Notes under the pieces: model-generated | The model's database searches: none | What the model was told of the DNA's origin: nothing | Seen by the model: only the letters and a program-made list of their open reading frames with translations | In this document: one piece after another, positions 11,485 through 22,786 of the stretch | How positions within the stretch are numbered: position 1 is the first letter of the stretch | Layout: the number at the start of each line of letters is the position of its first letter | Assembly (NCBI RefSeq): GCF_032452875.1 | Contig: NC_083869.1 | Location: 75,076,501 to 75,140,500 of the forward strand | Source of the DNA: Bos javanicus | Lineage: Eukaryota > Chordata > Mammalia > Artiodactyla > Bovidae | Reading direction: 5' to 3' | Length of the DNA stretch: 64,000 nucleotides | Translations under genes and position numbers: made by a program

Positions 11485-12189
11485 GTTCGTCAAGGCTGTA
11501 TATTGTCACCCTGCTTATTTAACTTATATGCAGAGTACATCATGAGAAACGCTGGACTGGAAGAAACACAAGCTGGAATCAAGATTGCCAGGAGAAATAT
11601 CAATAACCTCAGATATGCAGATGACACCACCCTTATGGCAGAAAGTGAAGAGAAACTCAAAAGCCTCTTGATGAAAGTGAAAGTGGAGAGTGAAAAAGTT
11701 GGCTTAAAGCTCAACATTCAGAAAACGAAGATCATGGCATCCGGTCCCATCACTTCATGGGAAATAGATGGGGAAACAGTGGAAACAGTGTCAGACTTTA
11801 TTTTTCTGGGCTCCAAAATCACTACAGATGGTGACTGCAGCCATGAAATTAAAAGACGCTTACTTCTTGGAAGGAAAGTTATGACCAGCCTAGATAGCAT
11901 ATTGAAAAGCAGAGACATTACTTTGCCAGCAAAGGTTCGTCTAGTCAAAGCTATAGTTTTCCCTGTGGTCATGTATGGATGTGAGAGTTGGACTGTGAAG
12001 AAGGTTGAGCGCCCAAGAATTGATGCTTTTGAACTGTGGTGTTGGAGAAGACTCTTGAGAGTCCCTTGGACTACAAGGAGATCCAATCAGTCCATTCTGA
12101 AGGAGAGAGATCAGCCCTGGAATTTCTTTGGAAGGAATGATGCTAAAGCTGAAACTCCAGTACTTTGGCCATCTCATGTGAAGAGTTGA
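11248..12189 (+). pseudogene. Chimeric RT frame across a BovB-in-BovB junction
   Basis: A 313-codon open frame, but not a native protein. Codons 1-79 come from the outer BovB (post-YADD thumb region), and from 11485 the frame enters a nested BovB that starts again upstream of the YADD box, so segments such as 'MAESEEELKSLLMK' and 'PITSWEIDGETVKT' appear twice. One RT palm segment with 'GCILSPCLFNLYAEYI' and 'NLRYADDTTLM' is present, followed by the BovB C-terminal region ('VVMYGCESWTVKKVE'), lost in frame near 12180. The fusion is a by-product of insertion. Confidence 0.9.
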
Positions 12190-12412
12190 CTCATTGGAAA
12201 AGACTCTGATGCTGGGAGGGATTTGGGGCAAGAGGAGAAGGGGACGACAGAGGTTGAGATGGCTGGATGGCATCACTGACTCAATGGACGTGAGTCTCAG
12301 TGAACTCCAGGAGTTGGTGATGAACAGGGAGGCCTGGTGTGCTGCGATTCATGGGGTCGCAAAGAGTCAGACACGACTGAGTGACCGATCTGATCTGATC
12401 TGACTCCTTGGA
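11475..12412 (+). mobile_element. Nested young BovB with 10-bp target duplication
   Basis: Insert 11485-12402: a 5'-truncated BovB (RT palm to 3' tail) ending in a GATCT-type tail (12387-12402). Flanked by the perfect direct repeat ACTCCTTGGA at 11475-11484 and 12403-12412. The outer BovB sequence is continuous when the insert is removed ('cacttactccttgga' to 'agaaaagttatgacc'). Confidence 0.95.
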
Positions 12413-12932
12413 AGAAAAGTTATGACCAACCTAGATAGCATATTGAAAAGCAGAGACATTACTTTGCCAACAAAGGTCCGTCTAGTCAAGGCTATGGTTT
12501 TTCCAGTGGTCATGTATGGATGTGAGAGTTGAACTATGAAGAAAGCTGAGAGCTGAAGAATTGATGCTTTTAAACTGTGGTGTTGGAGAAGACTCTTGAG
12601 AGTCCCTTGGACTGCAAGGAGATCCAACCAATCCATTCTGAAGGAGATCAGCCCTGGGATTTCTTTGGAGGAAATGATGCTGAAACTGAAACTCCAGTAC
12701 TTTGGCCACCTTATGCGAAGAGTTGACTCATTGGAAAAGACTCTGATGCTGGGAGGAATTGGGGGCAGGAGGAGAAGGGACGACAGAGGATGAGATTGCT
12801 GGATGGCATCACTGACTCGATGTACTTGAGTCTGAGTGAACTCCAGGAATTGGTGATGGACAGGGAGGCCTGGTGTGCTGCAGTTCATGGGGTTGCAGAG
12901 TCGGACATGACTGAGCGACTGAACTGAACTGA
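12403..12932 (+). mobile_element. BovB outer copy, 3' part
   Basis: Continuation of the BovB that starts near 9296. Carries the C-terminal part of the ORF with a stop at the recurrent CpG-derived TGA (12554-12556), the frame at 12596-12793, and the 3' tail 'gactgaactgaactgaa'. Its tail is of the ACTGA type, unlike the nested copy. Confidence 0.93.
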
Positions 12933-12954
12933 AGAACTGTGGTGGAGGTTTATA

Positions 12955-13745
12955 ACACTGTAGAGGAAGCAGTGACAAAAGCTATCTCTTCTGACAGCAA
13001 TATTATAAACCTAGAAATATAGTACAAGAAAAAAAAATACTAGAAAACCTGCAAATATGTAGGATATAAGCAAGTTACTGCACAAATAACGGGTCATAAA
13101 AATTTTAATGAAAAAATTAGAAAATACATAGAGACAAATGTAAACAGAAATATTATCAACTAAAATCTGTGGGATACAGAAAAAGTGGTTCTAAGGGATA
13201 AATCCAAGCAATACAGGCATACATCAAGATATAAGAAAAAGACCTTAAATAATAGTAAAGAAGGGAACCATAAAAGAATAACAAAGCCCCCAAAATTAGT
13301 ACAAGGATGGAAATAGTAATGATCACAGCAAATAAGTAAATAAATGAAATAATGCAAAAAAGACAATAAACAAGATCAACTAATGTAAGACTTAGTTCTT
13401 TGAAAGATTTTTAAAAATTAGCAAAAATTTAGCTAGGCTCAACAAGAAAAATCAGAGGATTCAAGTAAAATCTGAAAAGAAAGAAAAGTTATAACTGATA
13501 ATACAAATATACAAACAATCATAAGAGAAGGCTATGAACAATATATAATCATATATAATCCTATGCCTAGGATAAATAAATTCTGAGAAACAAAAAATCT
13601 TCTAACACTGTATCATGAAGTAATAGAAAATCCAAGTTGATTGATTATTAGTAAAGAGATTGAAACATTGATTTAAAAAATTAAAAATCAAAAGTTCAGA
13701 AACCAAGGACATTACTGATAAATTCTATCAAACATTCAAGATGAA
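12955..13745 (+). mobile_element. Old L1 ORF2 remnant (end of EN to start of RT)
   Basis: Decayed sense L1: 'aaaattagaaaatacatagag', 'aatctgtgggatacag', 'gttctaagggataaatcc', 'aatacaggcatacatcaag', 'gttctttgaaag', 'gataaattctatcaaacatt' correspond in order to the same segment in the L1 at 56060-56700. Position and orientation fit the continuation of the L1 that begins at 3463, with about 0.7 kb of the endonuclease missing around the BovB cluster. No open frame. Confidence 0.75.
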
Positions 13746-13769
13746 GAAGCAGAGTCAGAGTGGTTATAT

Positions 13770-13860
13770 AATGTGTACAAGTCCATATAACCAGAAGTTG
13801 TGGGGCTGGGGTGCAAGCTCAGAGTCCCAATCCAAGGTCTTTACCACAAGATACTCACTG
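13770..13860 (-). repeat. Possible MIR fragment
   Basis: 'agaagttgtggggctggg' and 'tcagagtcccaatccaaggt' resemble antisense MIR. The match is by eye and diverged. Confidence 0.45.
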
Positions 13861-14393
13861 AAAGAATTCCCTGTGAACTTGCTAATGAGTTTTCCCATTC
13901 ATATGTGCTACTAATTTTGGAAATCTGTATTATACAGACTTGTGATCTATAGTGGCAGAGTCCTCTTACAGGACTTTCCTGTGCCCCATTTGAACACTAC
14001 TGCCTTTAGAATCTCTTCCAAATACTCCATCAGAGCTGGTTTTATAAGCATTGTCCCCATGGGCCACAAGCACATTGCTGGTGCTTTCTTCAATGCCATA
14101 CTTTTAATGTCTTAAAATCTGCACTAATTTCCCAAAAGGCATTTCACATTATCATTTCTGTGTTGTGTCTCATAAGTCCTTCTATCTTTGTTTTATCAGT
14201 GCTAGGAATAGGATATTCCCTTTCTTGTTTCTTTTGAGTCAGAGATAAAAAGGAAAGTGCTATTCTACTATGTTATTTTAACTCAAATTCAAAAGTTTAA
14301 ATAGTTTCTCTATGGCCAGAAAATTTTAGGTGAGGATTCAAGTGAGACTGGTTTTATTCCAAAGATATTGCTCTTTTCACATGACCATGATGC
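13861..14393. other. No recognisable feature
   Basis: Unique-looking AT-rich sequence with no convincing frame or repeat. Confidence 0.5.
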
Positions 14394-14636
14394 TATCCTA
14401 AATAAGGTCTTTCCAAGTGGCTCAGTGGGTAATGAATCCACTTGTAATGCAGGAGATGCAGTAGACATGGTTTTGACCCCTGGGTGGGGAAGATATACCA
14501 GAGGAGGGCATGGAAACTGACTAGAGTATTCTTGCCTCAAGAATCCCATGGACAGAGGAGGCTGGCGGGCTACAGTCCATGGGGTCTCAGAGGATCAGAC
14601 ATGACTGAAGCAACTGAGCACACATATCCTAATAAA
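14394..14636 (+). mobile_element. Bov-tA SINE
   Basis: Sense SINE of about 215 bp: head 'ctttccaagtggctcagtgg', 'tgtaatgcaggaga', body 'agtattcttgcct', tail 'gacatgactgaagcaactga'. Flanking TATCCTA at 14394-14400 and 14625-14631, extended imperfectly by AATAA, is the likely target duplication. Confidence 0.92.
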
Positions 14637-14879
14637 GACCTTGTAGAGTTGAAAACTAACTCTGGAAAAATATCCACTTTAAAATGATATATACAGTCAA
14701 GTCATGGTTTTGAGTAGGATGACTGACTGAGTACACACAGATTTCTTTCCAACCCCACCACATTGAGATGCTGAATAAATTAAAATGACAAAAATCATTA
14801 CATCACTGAACTTAAAGATATGTAAGAAAAACCTGTCTCAACTAGAGAATAAAAAAGGGAGTACTGGATGTACCCAATG

Positions 14880-16092
14880 CCATGAACTTCCAGATGTTCA
14901 AGCTGGTTTTAGAAAAGGCAGAGGAACCAGAGATCAAATTGCCAACATCTGCTGGATTATTGAAAAAAAAGAGAGTTCCAGAAAGACATCGATTTCTGCT
15001 TTGTTGACTATGATAAAGCCTTTGACTGTGTGGATCACAATAAACTGTGGAAAATTCTGAAAGAGATGGGAATACCAGAACACCTGACCTGCCTCTTGAG
15101 AAACCTGTATGCAGGTCAGGAAACAACAGTTAGAACTGGACATGGAACAACAGACTGGTTCCAAATAGGAAAAGGAGTACATCAAGGCTGTATATTGTCA
15201 CCCTGCTTTTTTAACTTCTATGCAGAGTACATCATGAGAAATGCTGGGCTGGAAGAAGCACAAGATGGAATCAAGATTCCTGGGAGAAATATCAGTAACC
15301 TCAGATATGCAGATGACACCACCTTTATGGCAGAAAGTGAAGAAGAACTAAAGAGTCTCTTCATGAAAGTGAAAGTGGAGAGTGAAAAAGTTGGCTTGAA
15401 GCTCAACATTCGGAAAACTAAGATCATGGCTTCTGGTCCTATCACTTCATGGCAAATAGATGGGGAAACAGTGGAAACAATGGCCAACTTTATTTTTCTG
15501 GGCTCCAAAATCATTACAGATGGAGATTGGAACCATGAAATTAAAAGATGCTTGCTCTTTGGAAGGAAAGCTATGACCAACTTAGACAGCATATTAAAAA
15601 GCAGAGACATTACTTTGTCAACACAAGTCTGTCTAGTCAAGGCTATTGTTTTTCTAGTGATTATGTATGGATCTGAGAGTTGGACTATAAAGAAAGCTGA
15701 GCACTGAAGAATTGATGCTTTTGAACTGTGGTGTTGGAGAAGACTCTTGAGAGTCCCTTGGACTGCAAGGAGATCCAACCAGTCCATCCTAAATGAGATC
15801 AGTCCTCAGTGTTCATTGGAAAGACTGATATTGAAGATGAAACTCCAATACTTTGGCCACCTGATACGAAGAGCTGACTCATTTGAAAAGACCCTGGTGC
15901 TGGGAGGGATTGGGAGCAGGAAGAGAAAAGGACGACAGAGGAAAAGATGGTTGGATGGCATCACCAACTCAATGGACATGAGTTTGGGTGAATTCCGGGA
16001 GTTGGTGATGGACAGGGAGGCCTCACGTGCTGCAGTTCATAGGGTCACAAAGAGTCAGACACGACTCAGCGACTGAACTCAAATGAATTGAA
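14880..16092 (+). mobile_element. BovB LINE, RT domain to 3' tail
   Basis: 5'-truncated within the RT domain ('catgaacttccagatgttc'). Contains the RT core, C-terminal domain and a decayed tail ('gactgaactcaaatgaattg'). The tail and the stops indicate an intermediate age. Confidence 0.94.
14884..16076 (+). pseudogene. BovB reverse transcriptase remnant
   Basis: An early piece ('LPDVQAGFRKGRGTRDQIAN', motif near the RT fingers) is in another frame because of an A-run indel at 14963-14970. The main frame 15030-15707 holds 'DHNKLWKILKEMG', 'GVHQGCILSPCFF' and the catalytic YADD box ('NLRYADDTTFM', about 15303-15332). TGA at 15705-15707 replaces a CGA codon, and the same frame then reopens (15747-16076) through the C-terminal region to the natural end. 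RT would copy BovB RNA at a nicked target; this copy cannot be functional. Confidence 0.9.
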
Positions 16093-16327
16093 TGTGATCC
16101 ATGCTCAAGGTGTTGTCAGACAGTGTACTGAGCCAAGGGTAGGACACTGAGGTCCAAGTGCTGGGACAGGAGACTGGTTGACCATTCAACATGAGGAAGC
16201 TATACCCCAGTGCCTCTTAGAATCTGAAGCCTCAAGAAGATATTCATTTTTCATAAAATAGAAAATTTTCAAGTCAAAGTTAGTGAAATGGTGAGAAATC
16301 TTGACACTTTTCTACAGCGTTGTGTAG
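16093..16327. other. Unique sequence between BovB and L1
   Basis: No repeat or frame seen. Its right end supplies the target duplication of the next L1. Confidence 0.5.
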
Positions 16328-18675
16328 AAAAATATTATCAATGAGAAATTCACCATTGCAATGAAAAGAATAAAATACTTAGGAATATATCTACCTAAAG
16401 AAACTAAAGACCTATATATAGAAAACTATTAAACACTGGTGAAAGAAATCAAAGAGGACACTAATAGATGGAGAAATATACCATGTTCATGGATTGGAAG
16501 AATCAATATAGTGAAAATGAGTATACTACCCAAAGCAATTTATAGATTCAATGCAATCCCTATCAAGCTACCAATGGTATTCTTCACAGAGCTAGAACAA
16601 ATAATTTCACAATTTGTATGGAAATACAAAAAACCTCAAATAGCCAAAGCTATCTTGAGAGAGAAGAATGGAACTGGAGGAACCAACCTGCCTGACTTCA
16701 GGCTCTATTACAAAGCCACAGTCATTCAGGACAGTATGGTACTGGCACAAAGACAGAAATATTGATCAATGGAACAAAATAGAAAGCCCAGAGATAAATC
16801 CAAGCACATATGGACACCTTATCTTTGACAAAGGAGGCAAGAATATACAGTGGAGAGAAGACAATCTCTTTAACAAGTGGTGCTGGGAAAACTGGTCAAC
16901 CACTTGTAAAAGAATGAAACCAGAGCACTTTCTAATACCATACACAAAAATAAACTCAAAATGGATTAAAGAGCTAAACGTAAGACCAGAAATTATAAAA
17001 CTCCTAGAGGAGAACATAGGCAAAACACTCTCCGACATACATCACAGCAGGATCCTCTATGACCCACCTCCCAGAATACTGGAAATAAAAGCAAAAATAA
17101 ACAAACGGGACCTAATTAAACTTAAAAGCTTCTGCACAACAAAGGAAACTATAAGCAAGGTGAAAAGACAGTCTTCAGAATGGGAGAAAATAATAGCAAA
17201 TGAAGCAACTGACAAACAACTAATCTCAAAAATATACAAGCAACTCCTATAGCTCAACTCCAGAAAAATAAATAACCCAATCAAAAAATGGGCCAAAGAA
17301 CTAAATAGACATTTCTCCAAAGAAGACATACAGATGGCTAACAAACACATGAAAAGATACTCAACATCACTCATTATCAGAGAAATGCAAATCAAAACCA
17401 CGATGAGGTACCATTTCACGCCAGTCAGAATGGCTGCGATCCAAAAATCTACAAGCAATAAATGCTGGAGAGGGTGTGGAGAAAAGGGGACCCTCTTACA
17501 CTGTTGGTGGGAATGCAAACTAGTACAGCCACTATGGAGAACAGTGTGGAGATTCCTTAAAAAACTGGAAATAGAACTGCCTTATGATCCAGCAACCCCA
17601 CTGCTGGGCATACACACTGAGGAAACCAGAAATGAAAGAGACACATGTACACCAGTGTTTATTGCAGCACTGTTTATAATAGCCAGGACATGGAAGCAAC
17701 CTAGATGCCCATCAGCAGATGAATGGATAAGAAAGCAGTGGTACATATACACAATGGAGTATTACTTAGCCATTAAAAAGAAAACATTTGAATCAGTTCT
17801 AATGAGGTGGATGAAACTGGAGCCTATTATACAGAGTGAAGTAAGCCAGAAAGAAAAACACCAATACAATATACTAACGCATATATATGGAATTTAGAAA
17901 AATGGTAACAATAACCCTGTATACGAGATAGAAAAAGAGACACTGATGTATAGAACAGTCTTATGGACTCTGTGGGAGAGGGAGAGGGTGGGATGATTTG
18001 GGAGAATGGCATTGAAATATGTATAATATCATATATGAAATGAGTCGCCAGTCCAGGTTCGATACACGATACTGAATGCTTGGGGCTGGTGCACTGGGAC
18101 GACCCAGAGGGATGGTATGGGGAGGGAGGAGGGAGGAGGGTTCAGGATGGGGAACACATGTATACCTGTGGTGGATTCATTTTGATATATGGCAAAACCA
18201 ATACAATATTGTAAAGTTGAACCAGCCTAAGTGTCCATCAAGGGAAGACTAGATCAAGAAGATACACAATCCAGATAGAGATCGATCAATAGGTAGATAT
18301 AGATGTAATATGTAGCCACAGGAATGAACACATTCTTATATCGTGATAGCATGGATGTGACTTAGGAGTCATGCCCAATGAATAAGTCAGGTAGAGAAAG
18401 AAAGAGAGTTTCTCCTGTCACTTACATGCCATGCAAGGCCATCTAAAAAAATGAAAACCATCATCACAGAGTGGCTGGGGGAGGGAGACATGGGAAGATG
18501 TCAGTGTAAGGGCGGGGTGGGAGGACTTCACGGATAAGGTACATATATACTGTCTACGTCACAAAGAGCATGGTAATTCTAAATAATAGTATTATTATTA
18601 TTGTATTCTAATATTCGGAGAAGGCAATGGCAACAAAAAAAATTAAAAAAATAAAAATATTATCAATGAGAAATT
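16328..18675 (+). mobile_element. L1 with 23-bp TSD enclosing extra 3' sequence
   Basis: The same 23-bp string (starting AAAAATATTATCAATG) lies at 16328-16350 and 18653-18675, so everything between is one insertion. 16351-17897 is L1 ORF2 from the RT C-terminal side onward, 17898-18217 the L1 3' UTR, and 18218-18630 is not L1 3' UTR of this type but resembles an old L1 3' segment ('gcctaagtgtccatcaag', 'gacttaggagtcatgcc', 'gaataagtcaggtagagaaa') and the first bases of a BOV-A2 ('ggagaaggcaatggcaac'). It ends in an A-rich tail 18634-18652. Interpreted as a 3' transduction or a template-switch chimera. Confidence 0.9.
16351..17897 (+). pseudogene. L1 ORF2 C-terminal remnant
   Basis: The C-terminal half of L1 ORF2p (post-RT region and zinc-knuckle domain). 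Compared with the copy at 57.5-59.0 kb: a stop (TAA) at about 16429, a 1-nt insertion near 16730 that shifts frame ('gtcattcaggacagtatgg'), and a stop at about 17250. Open pieces are 16439-16765, 16668-17252 and 17334-17897. The last contains the Cys-rich motif C-x3-C-x7-H-x4-C ('CWRGCGEKGTLLHCWWEC') and the natural C-terminus ('HIYGI'), which the 59-kb copy has lost. Confidence 0.93.
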
Positions 18676-20427
18676 GAAAAGCCAAACATTTCTTCATTAA
18701 GATTTACAATCCAAATGGAGAATGAATTTACTATGCATCAATCCATAAGTTTCCAAATTAAATAAAAGTTGATCTTGGATTGCTACAATCTCTGGAGGCT
18801 TGACTTGGAATAAAGTTAAAACTCCTGTATAATATATTGTTCATTTTCCAGGCTTTGCGCCACTCTACAGAATGATCAAATTCCACTGAAGTAAGTTCAC
18901 AATAAAAATAAATACAAATGAAATTTTATTTGGAACAGTTAGTGTACACAATAAACAGAATTAATGCACCAAGAATGAGAAATAATGAAATTATTTGGAG
19001 AGGCTACAAAATCATTGCTGAAATGATTAATCAGGAAAAAAGAAAAAAAAGTATGCATAATGAAGGAATAGAATGCTATAAGAAAGAATAGTTTAATTGA
19101 AAATGAACCAACTAGAACAATTACACAATGAAAATTTGGTTTTGAATATATAAAGCTTACTTTCAGTGGATAACCACTGATTACACTCAACTGAAGAAAG
19201 AATTCAAGAATAGGCTAATTGATTTTTAAAAACATTTTTACAGCTAGCTAAAGAAATGGAAATTATGAGAAAAGGGGTTAAGAGATATGAAAGATGGAAT
19301 CAGAGGTTCCAGAGTAACAGATAAGGGAAATGAAATAAAATGAATGCATTATTAAAGAGCTCAACTCTAAGGATATTCCAGGATTTAAGAATGAGAGAAC
19401 TATCCAGATTAAAGATGTATACCATATACCAAGCAAACTAAATAAAATTAAATGCACTACATATCTCACTAAAATTGCAGAACACCACAGATAAAGACAA
19501 AATTTTGAAAGAAAACTGTCAGATTCCACATTCTAGTTTGACATGTTTAGACTTTGGAAGGCATCACTCCCATACTCAGGTAAGAAAAAATTCTAAAAAA
19601 ATTAAAATCAACATCTCTTCTTAAATTTTTCAGAGAACTGAGGTAACAGGGTGAATCACCACTCCAAAACCTAGAAATACAGAACAGAGAATTACAGCTT
19701 TCTGGGAGCAGAATCTGCTTAAATAGTAAGCACTTAAATAGTAATTGACTAAAATTTTTGGACTTGAGCACTTGGAGTTGGAAGGAAAAAGCTCCTGGAG
19801 GCCCAACCTTAAAAGGACCCACACACTATCATAAATTTTACCATTTAGCCCTACCAGATTCTTGGGGTGAAGATCAAAGAAAAATTCTATCTTGCTTCTA
19901 GCTGTAGGAGGAATAAAAATATCAAAGTATGCACAAGGTACCATGCTGTCAACAAATGCCTGACTTCAAATAAAAATATTTTCCCAAAGCCTAACTGACT
20001 TGGAAGAATGGATATACCCACCTCAAGCCCATTCTACCCTTCCTGTTTCAGCTAAAGATGGAGGGAAGGGGGAACCTCAAAATCTCAGACTTTTGAGAAA
20101 GTCACAGCCCATGGACCCAGGCTCACTAAAGATTTACACCTACTTACAAGAGTAGAACACAGTTTTTCTCTTTCCACACTTCACCACAACATCAACAGGA
20201 CTCTTGTATAGTAACTAGGGATGAACGGCAAGGGGCCCAGACTTTATTTTAGAGAATTTCTAGGGATGCCCCAAAACAACAGGGGAAACAAACAAAAAAG
20301 ACACAAGTGAAAATTTTAGCCTCTAAAACAATAGCTATAGCAAATGATTAATGCTGCCAGCCGTGCAACCAGATAAACATATAATCTCATGCTAAAGATC
20401 AGTTTACTTCCTGCTTTTTACTTTCAT
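18676..20427. other. Mostly unassigned; possible old L1 5' region on the right
   Basis: 18676-19300 shows nothing I recognise. From about 19300, pieces such as 'ctaaaattgcagaacacc' and 'gctcctggaggcccaacc' are reminiscent of old L1 ORF1 and 5' UTR sequence, which would fit the old L1 ORF1 at 20.6-22.9 kb, but I cannot prove this by eye. Confidence 0.35.
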
Positions 20428-20575
20428 ATATTATTTCTGCTGCTGCTAAGTCGCTTCAGTTGTGTCCAACTCGGTGCGACCCCATAGACGGCAGCCCACC
20501 AGGCTCCCCCATCCCTGGGATTCTCCAGGCAAGAACACTGGAGTGGGCTGCCATTTCCTTCTCCATATTATTTCT
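20428..20575 (-). mobile_element. Bov-A SINE monomer with 11-bp TSD
   Basis: Antisense single unit 20439-20564 ('tgctaagtcgcttcagttg' to 'ggctgccatttccttctcc'), flanked by the perfect repeat ATATTATTTCT at 20428-20438 and 20565-20575. Confidence 0.95.
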
Positions 20576-20795
20576 AGCTTGCAGCAAAAAATAAAAAAGA
20601 AAAGAAAAACCTACAAGACATAGAAAATCAAAATACAATCTGCTGTTTGCAAAACATAATAGAAGTGTGAAGAAACAGAGCAAGCATCAAAATCAGATGA
20701 TTTAGGAATTTTGGATATCATACCAGATATTTAAAATAACTGATTAATAGGCTATGGACTTAAAGGGCAAAAGTGGGCAACATTCAGGAATAGAT

Positions 20796-21753
20796 GATTA
20801 TTAAATCTGGAAAACTCAGCAGTGGCCACGAGACTAGAAAGGTTCAGTTTTCATTCCAATCTCAAAGAAAGGCAATACCAAAGAGTGCTCAAACTACCAC
20901 ACAATTGCATGCTCAAACTACCACACAACTGCACTCATCTCACACACTAGTAAAGTAATGCTCAAAATTCTCCAAGCCAGGCTTCAGCAATATGTGAACT
21001 GTGAACTTCCAGATGTTCAAGCTAGTTTCAGAAAAGGCAGAGGAACCAGAGATCAAACTGCCAACATCCGCTGGATCATTGAAAAAGCAAGAGAGTTCCA
21101 GAAAAACATCTATTTCTGCTTTATTGCCTATGCCAAAGCCTTTGAATGTGTGGATCACAATAAACTGTGGAAAATTCTGAAAGAGATAGGAATACCAGAA
21201 CACCTGACCTGCCTCCTGAGAAATCTGTATGCAGGTCAGGAAGCAACAGTTAGAACTGGACATGGAACAAAGAACTGGTTCCAAATAGGAAAATGAGTAC
21301 ATCAAGGCTGTATATTGTCACCCTGCTTTTTTAACTTATACGTAGAGTACATCATGAAAAGAATTGATGCTTTTGAACTGTGGTGTTGGAGAAGACTCTT
21401 GAGAGTCCCTTGGACTGCAAGGAGATCCAACCAGTCCATTCTGAAGGAGATCAGCCCTGGGATTTCATTGGAAGGAATGATGCTAAAGCTGAAACTCCAG
21501 TACTCTGGCCACCTCATGCGAAGAGTTAACTCATTGGAAAAGACTATGATGCTGGGAGGGATTGGAGGCAGGAGGAGAAGGGGACAACAGAGGATGAGAT
21601 GGCTGGATGGCATCACTGACTCAATGGACGTGAGTCTGAGTGAACTCTGGGAGTTGGTGATGGACAGGGAGGCCTGGCGTGCTGTGATTCATGGGGTCAC
21701 AAAGAGACACGACTGAGTGACTGAACTGAACTGAACTGTAATGGATTATTAAA
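20796..21753 (+). mobile_element. BovB LINE with internal deletion
   Basis: Insert about 20806-21743, flanked by GATTATTAAA at 20796-20805 and 21744-21753. It begins in the RT fingers ('gaaaactcagcagtggcc') and ends in ACTGA repeats. A 24-bp unit is tandemly duplicated at 20886-20909/20910-20933. At about 21357 the sequence jumps from just before the YADD region directly to the 'RIDAFELWCW' region, a loss of roughly 0.46 kb including the YADD box. Frames 20958-21296 and 21315-21716 are fragments of the ORF. Confidence 0.94.
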
Positions 21754-22220
21754 AACTCTAAGAATCTAAAGGAAATGCTAGAGATAAGAAAAATATATAA
21801 ATAATGTCTTGAATATACTTCTCAGTATATTGAATTAGGAGAAGTAAAGAATTAGGGAACTTTAAGATATATCAGTAGAAATTTCTGAAACTAAGAAAAA
21901 CATATAAAAAAGAATTATAATAAATATAAACAGAAAATACTAAAAGAGTGAGACTATTACAAAGAGTGGAACAGATGTATAGTGGAAATATAAGAATAAC
22001 AGAACAAATGCAACAGAGGAAATATTCTAAAGAAAAATTGTTGAGAATTTTCTAAACTAATAATAGACACAAAATAATATTTAAAAATCTCTGAGAGCAT
22101 CAAGGACAATAAATATATTTTTAAAAATCTATATTTTGGCATATTTTATTCAAACTGCAGAAAACCAAAGACAAAGGAAAAATTTAGAAAGAAGTCAGAG
22201 AAGAGAAAACATTTTCCATA

Positions 22221-22277
22221 GAACACCTTCAGTTCAGTTCAGTTCAGTTCAGTCGCTCAGTCGTGTCCGAACACCTT
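22221..22277 (-). mobile_element. 39-bp BovB/Bov-tA tail insertion with 9-bp TSD
   Basis: Insert 22230-22268 is only the antisense shared 3' tail (four AGTTC-type units, then 'cagtcgctcagtcgtgtcc'). GAACACCTT is present at 22221-22229 and 22269-22277. An extremely 5'-truncated retrotransposition. Confidence 0.93.
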
Positions 22278-22557
22278 ACTGGGGAACAAAGATAAGAATT
22301 ATATCACATTTTCCATTAAAACTCATTCAAGCAAAAGGGAAGTGGAGAAAATATTTAATTTGCTGAAAGAAAACCAAAACACCAACCTATAAATTTTTTT
22401 TTTTTTTTATCTAGCAAATTATCCTCCAGATAAAAACATTCTCAGATAAATAAAAAATGAGGGCTTTTTTTTTTTTTGGTCAACAAAACTCTCTTGCAGG
22501 AAATATTTAGAGAATTTCTTCTCGGAGAAGTAAAATGATACATGTAGACATGTATAT

Positions 22558-22770
22558 AGGCTTCCCAGGTAGTGCTAGTGATAAAGAGCCCGCCTGCCAA
22601 TTCAGGAAACATAAGAAACATGGGTTCAATCCCTGGGTCATGAAGATCCCCTGGAGGAGGGCATAGTAACCCCCTCCAATATTCTTGCCTACAAAATCTC
22701 ATGGACAGAGGAGCCTGGAGGGCTACAGTCCATAGGGTTGCAAACAGTCAGACATGACTGAAGCAACCAT
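22558..22770 (+). mobile_element. Bov-tA SINE
   Basis: Sense SINE: 'ggcttcccaggtagtgctag', 'gaagatcccctggaggag', 'atattcttgcc', tail 'gacatgactgaagcaacc'. Confidence 0.93.
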
Positions 22771-22786
22771 GCATATATGTATGTAT

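Noticed and set aside
11248..12189. A possible novel protein with repeated RT segments
   Set aside because: The repeat is produced by a nested BovB insertion with a clear 10-bp duplication.
22230..22252. Short tandem pentamers read as a CRISPR-like or satellite array
   Set aside because: Pentamers are the BovB/SINE tail; no spacers and a eukaryotic context.
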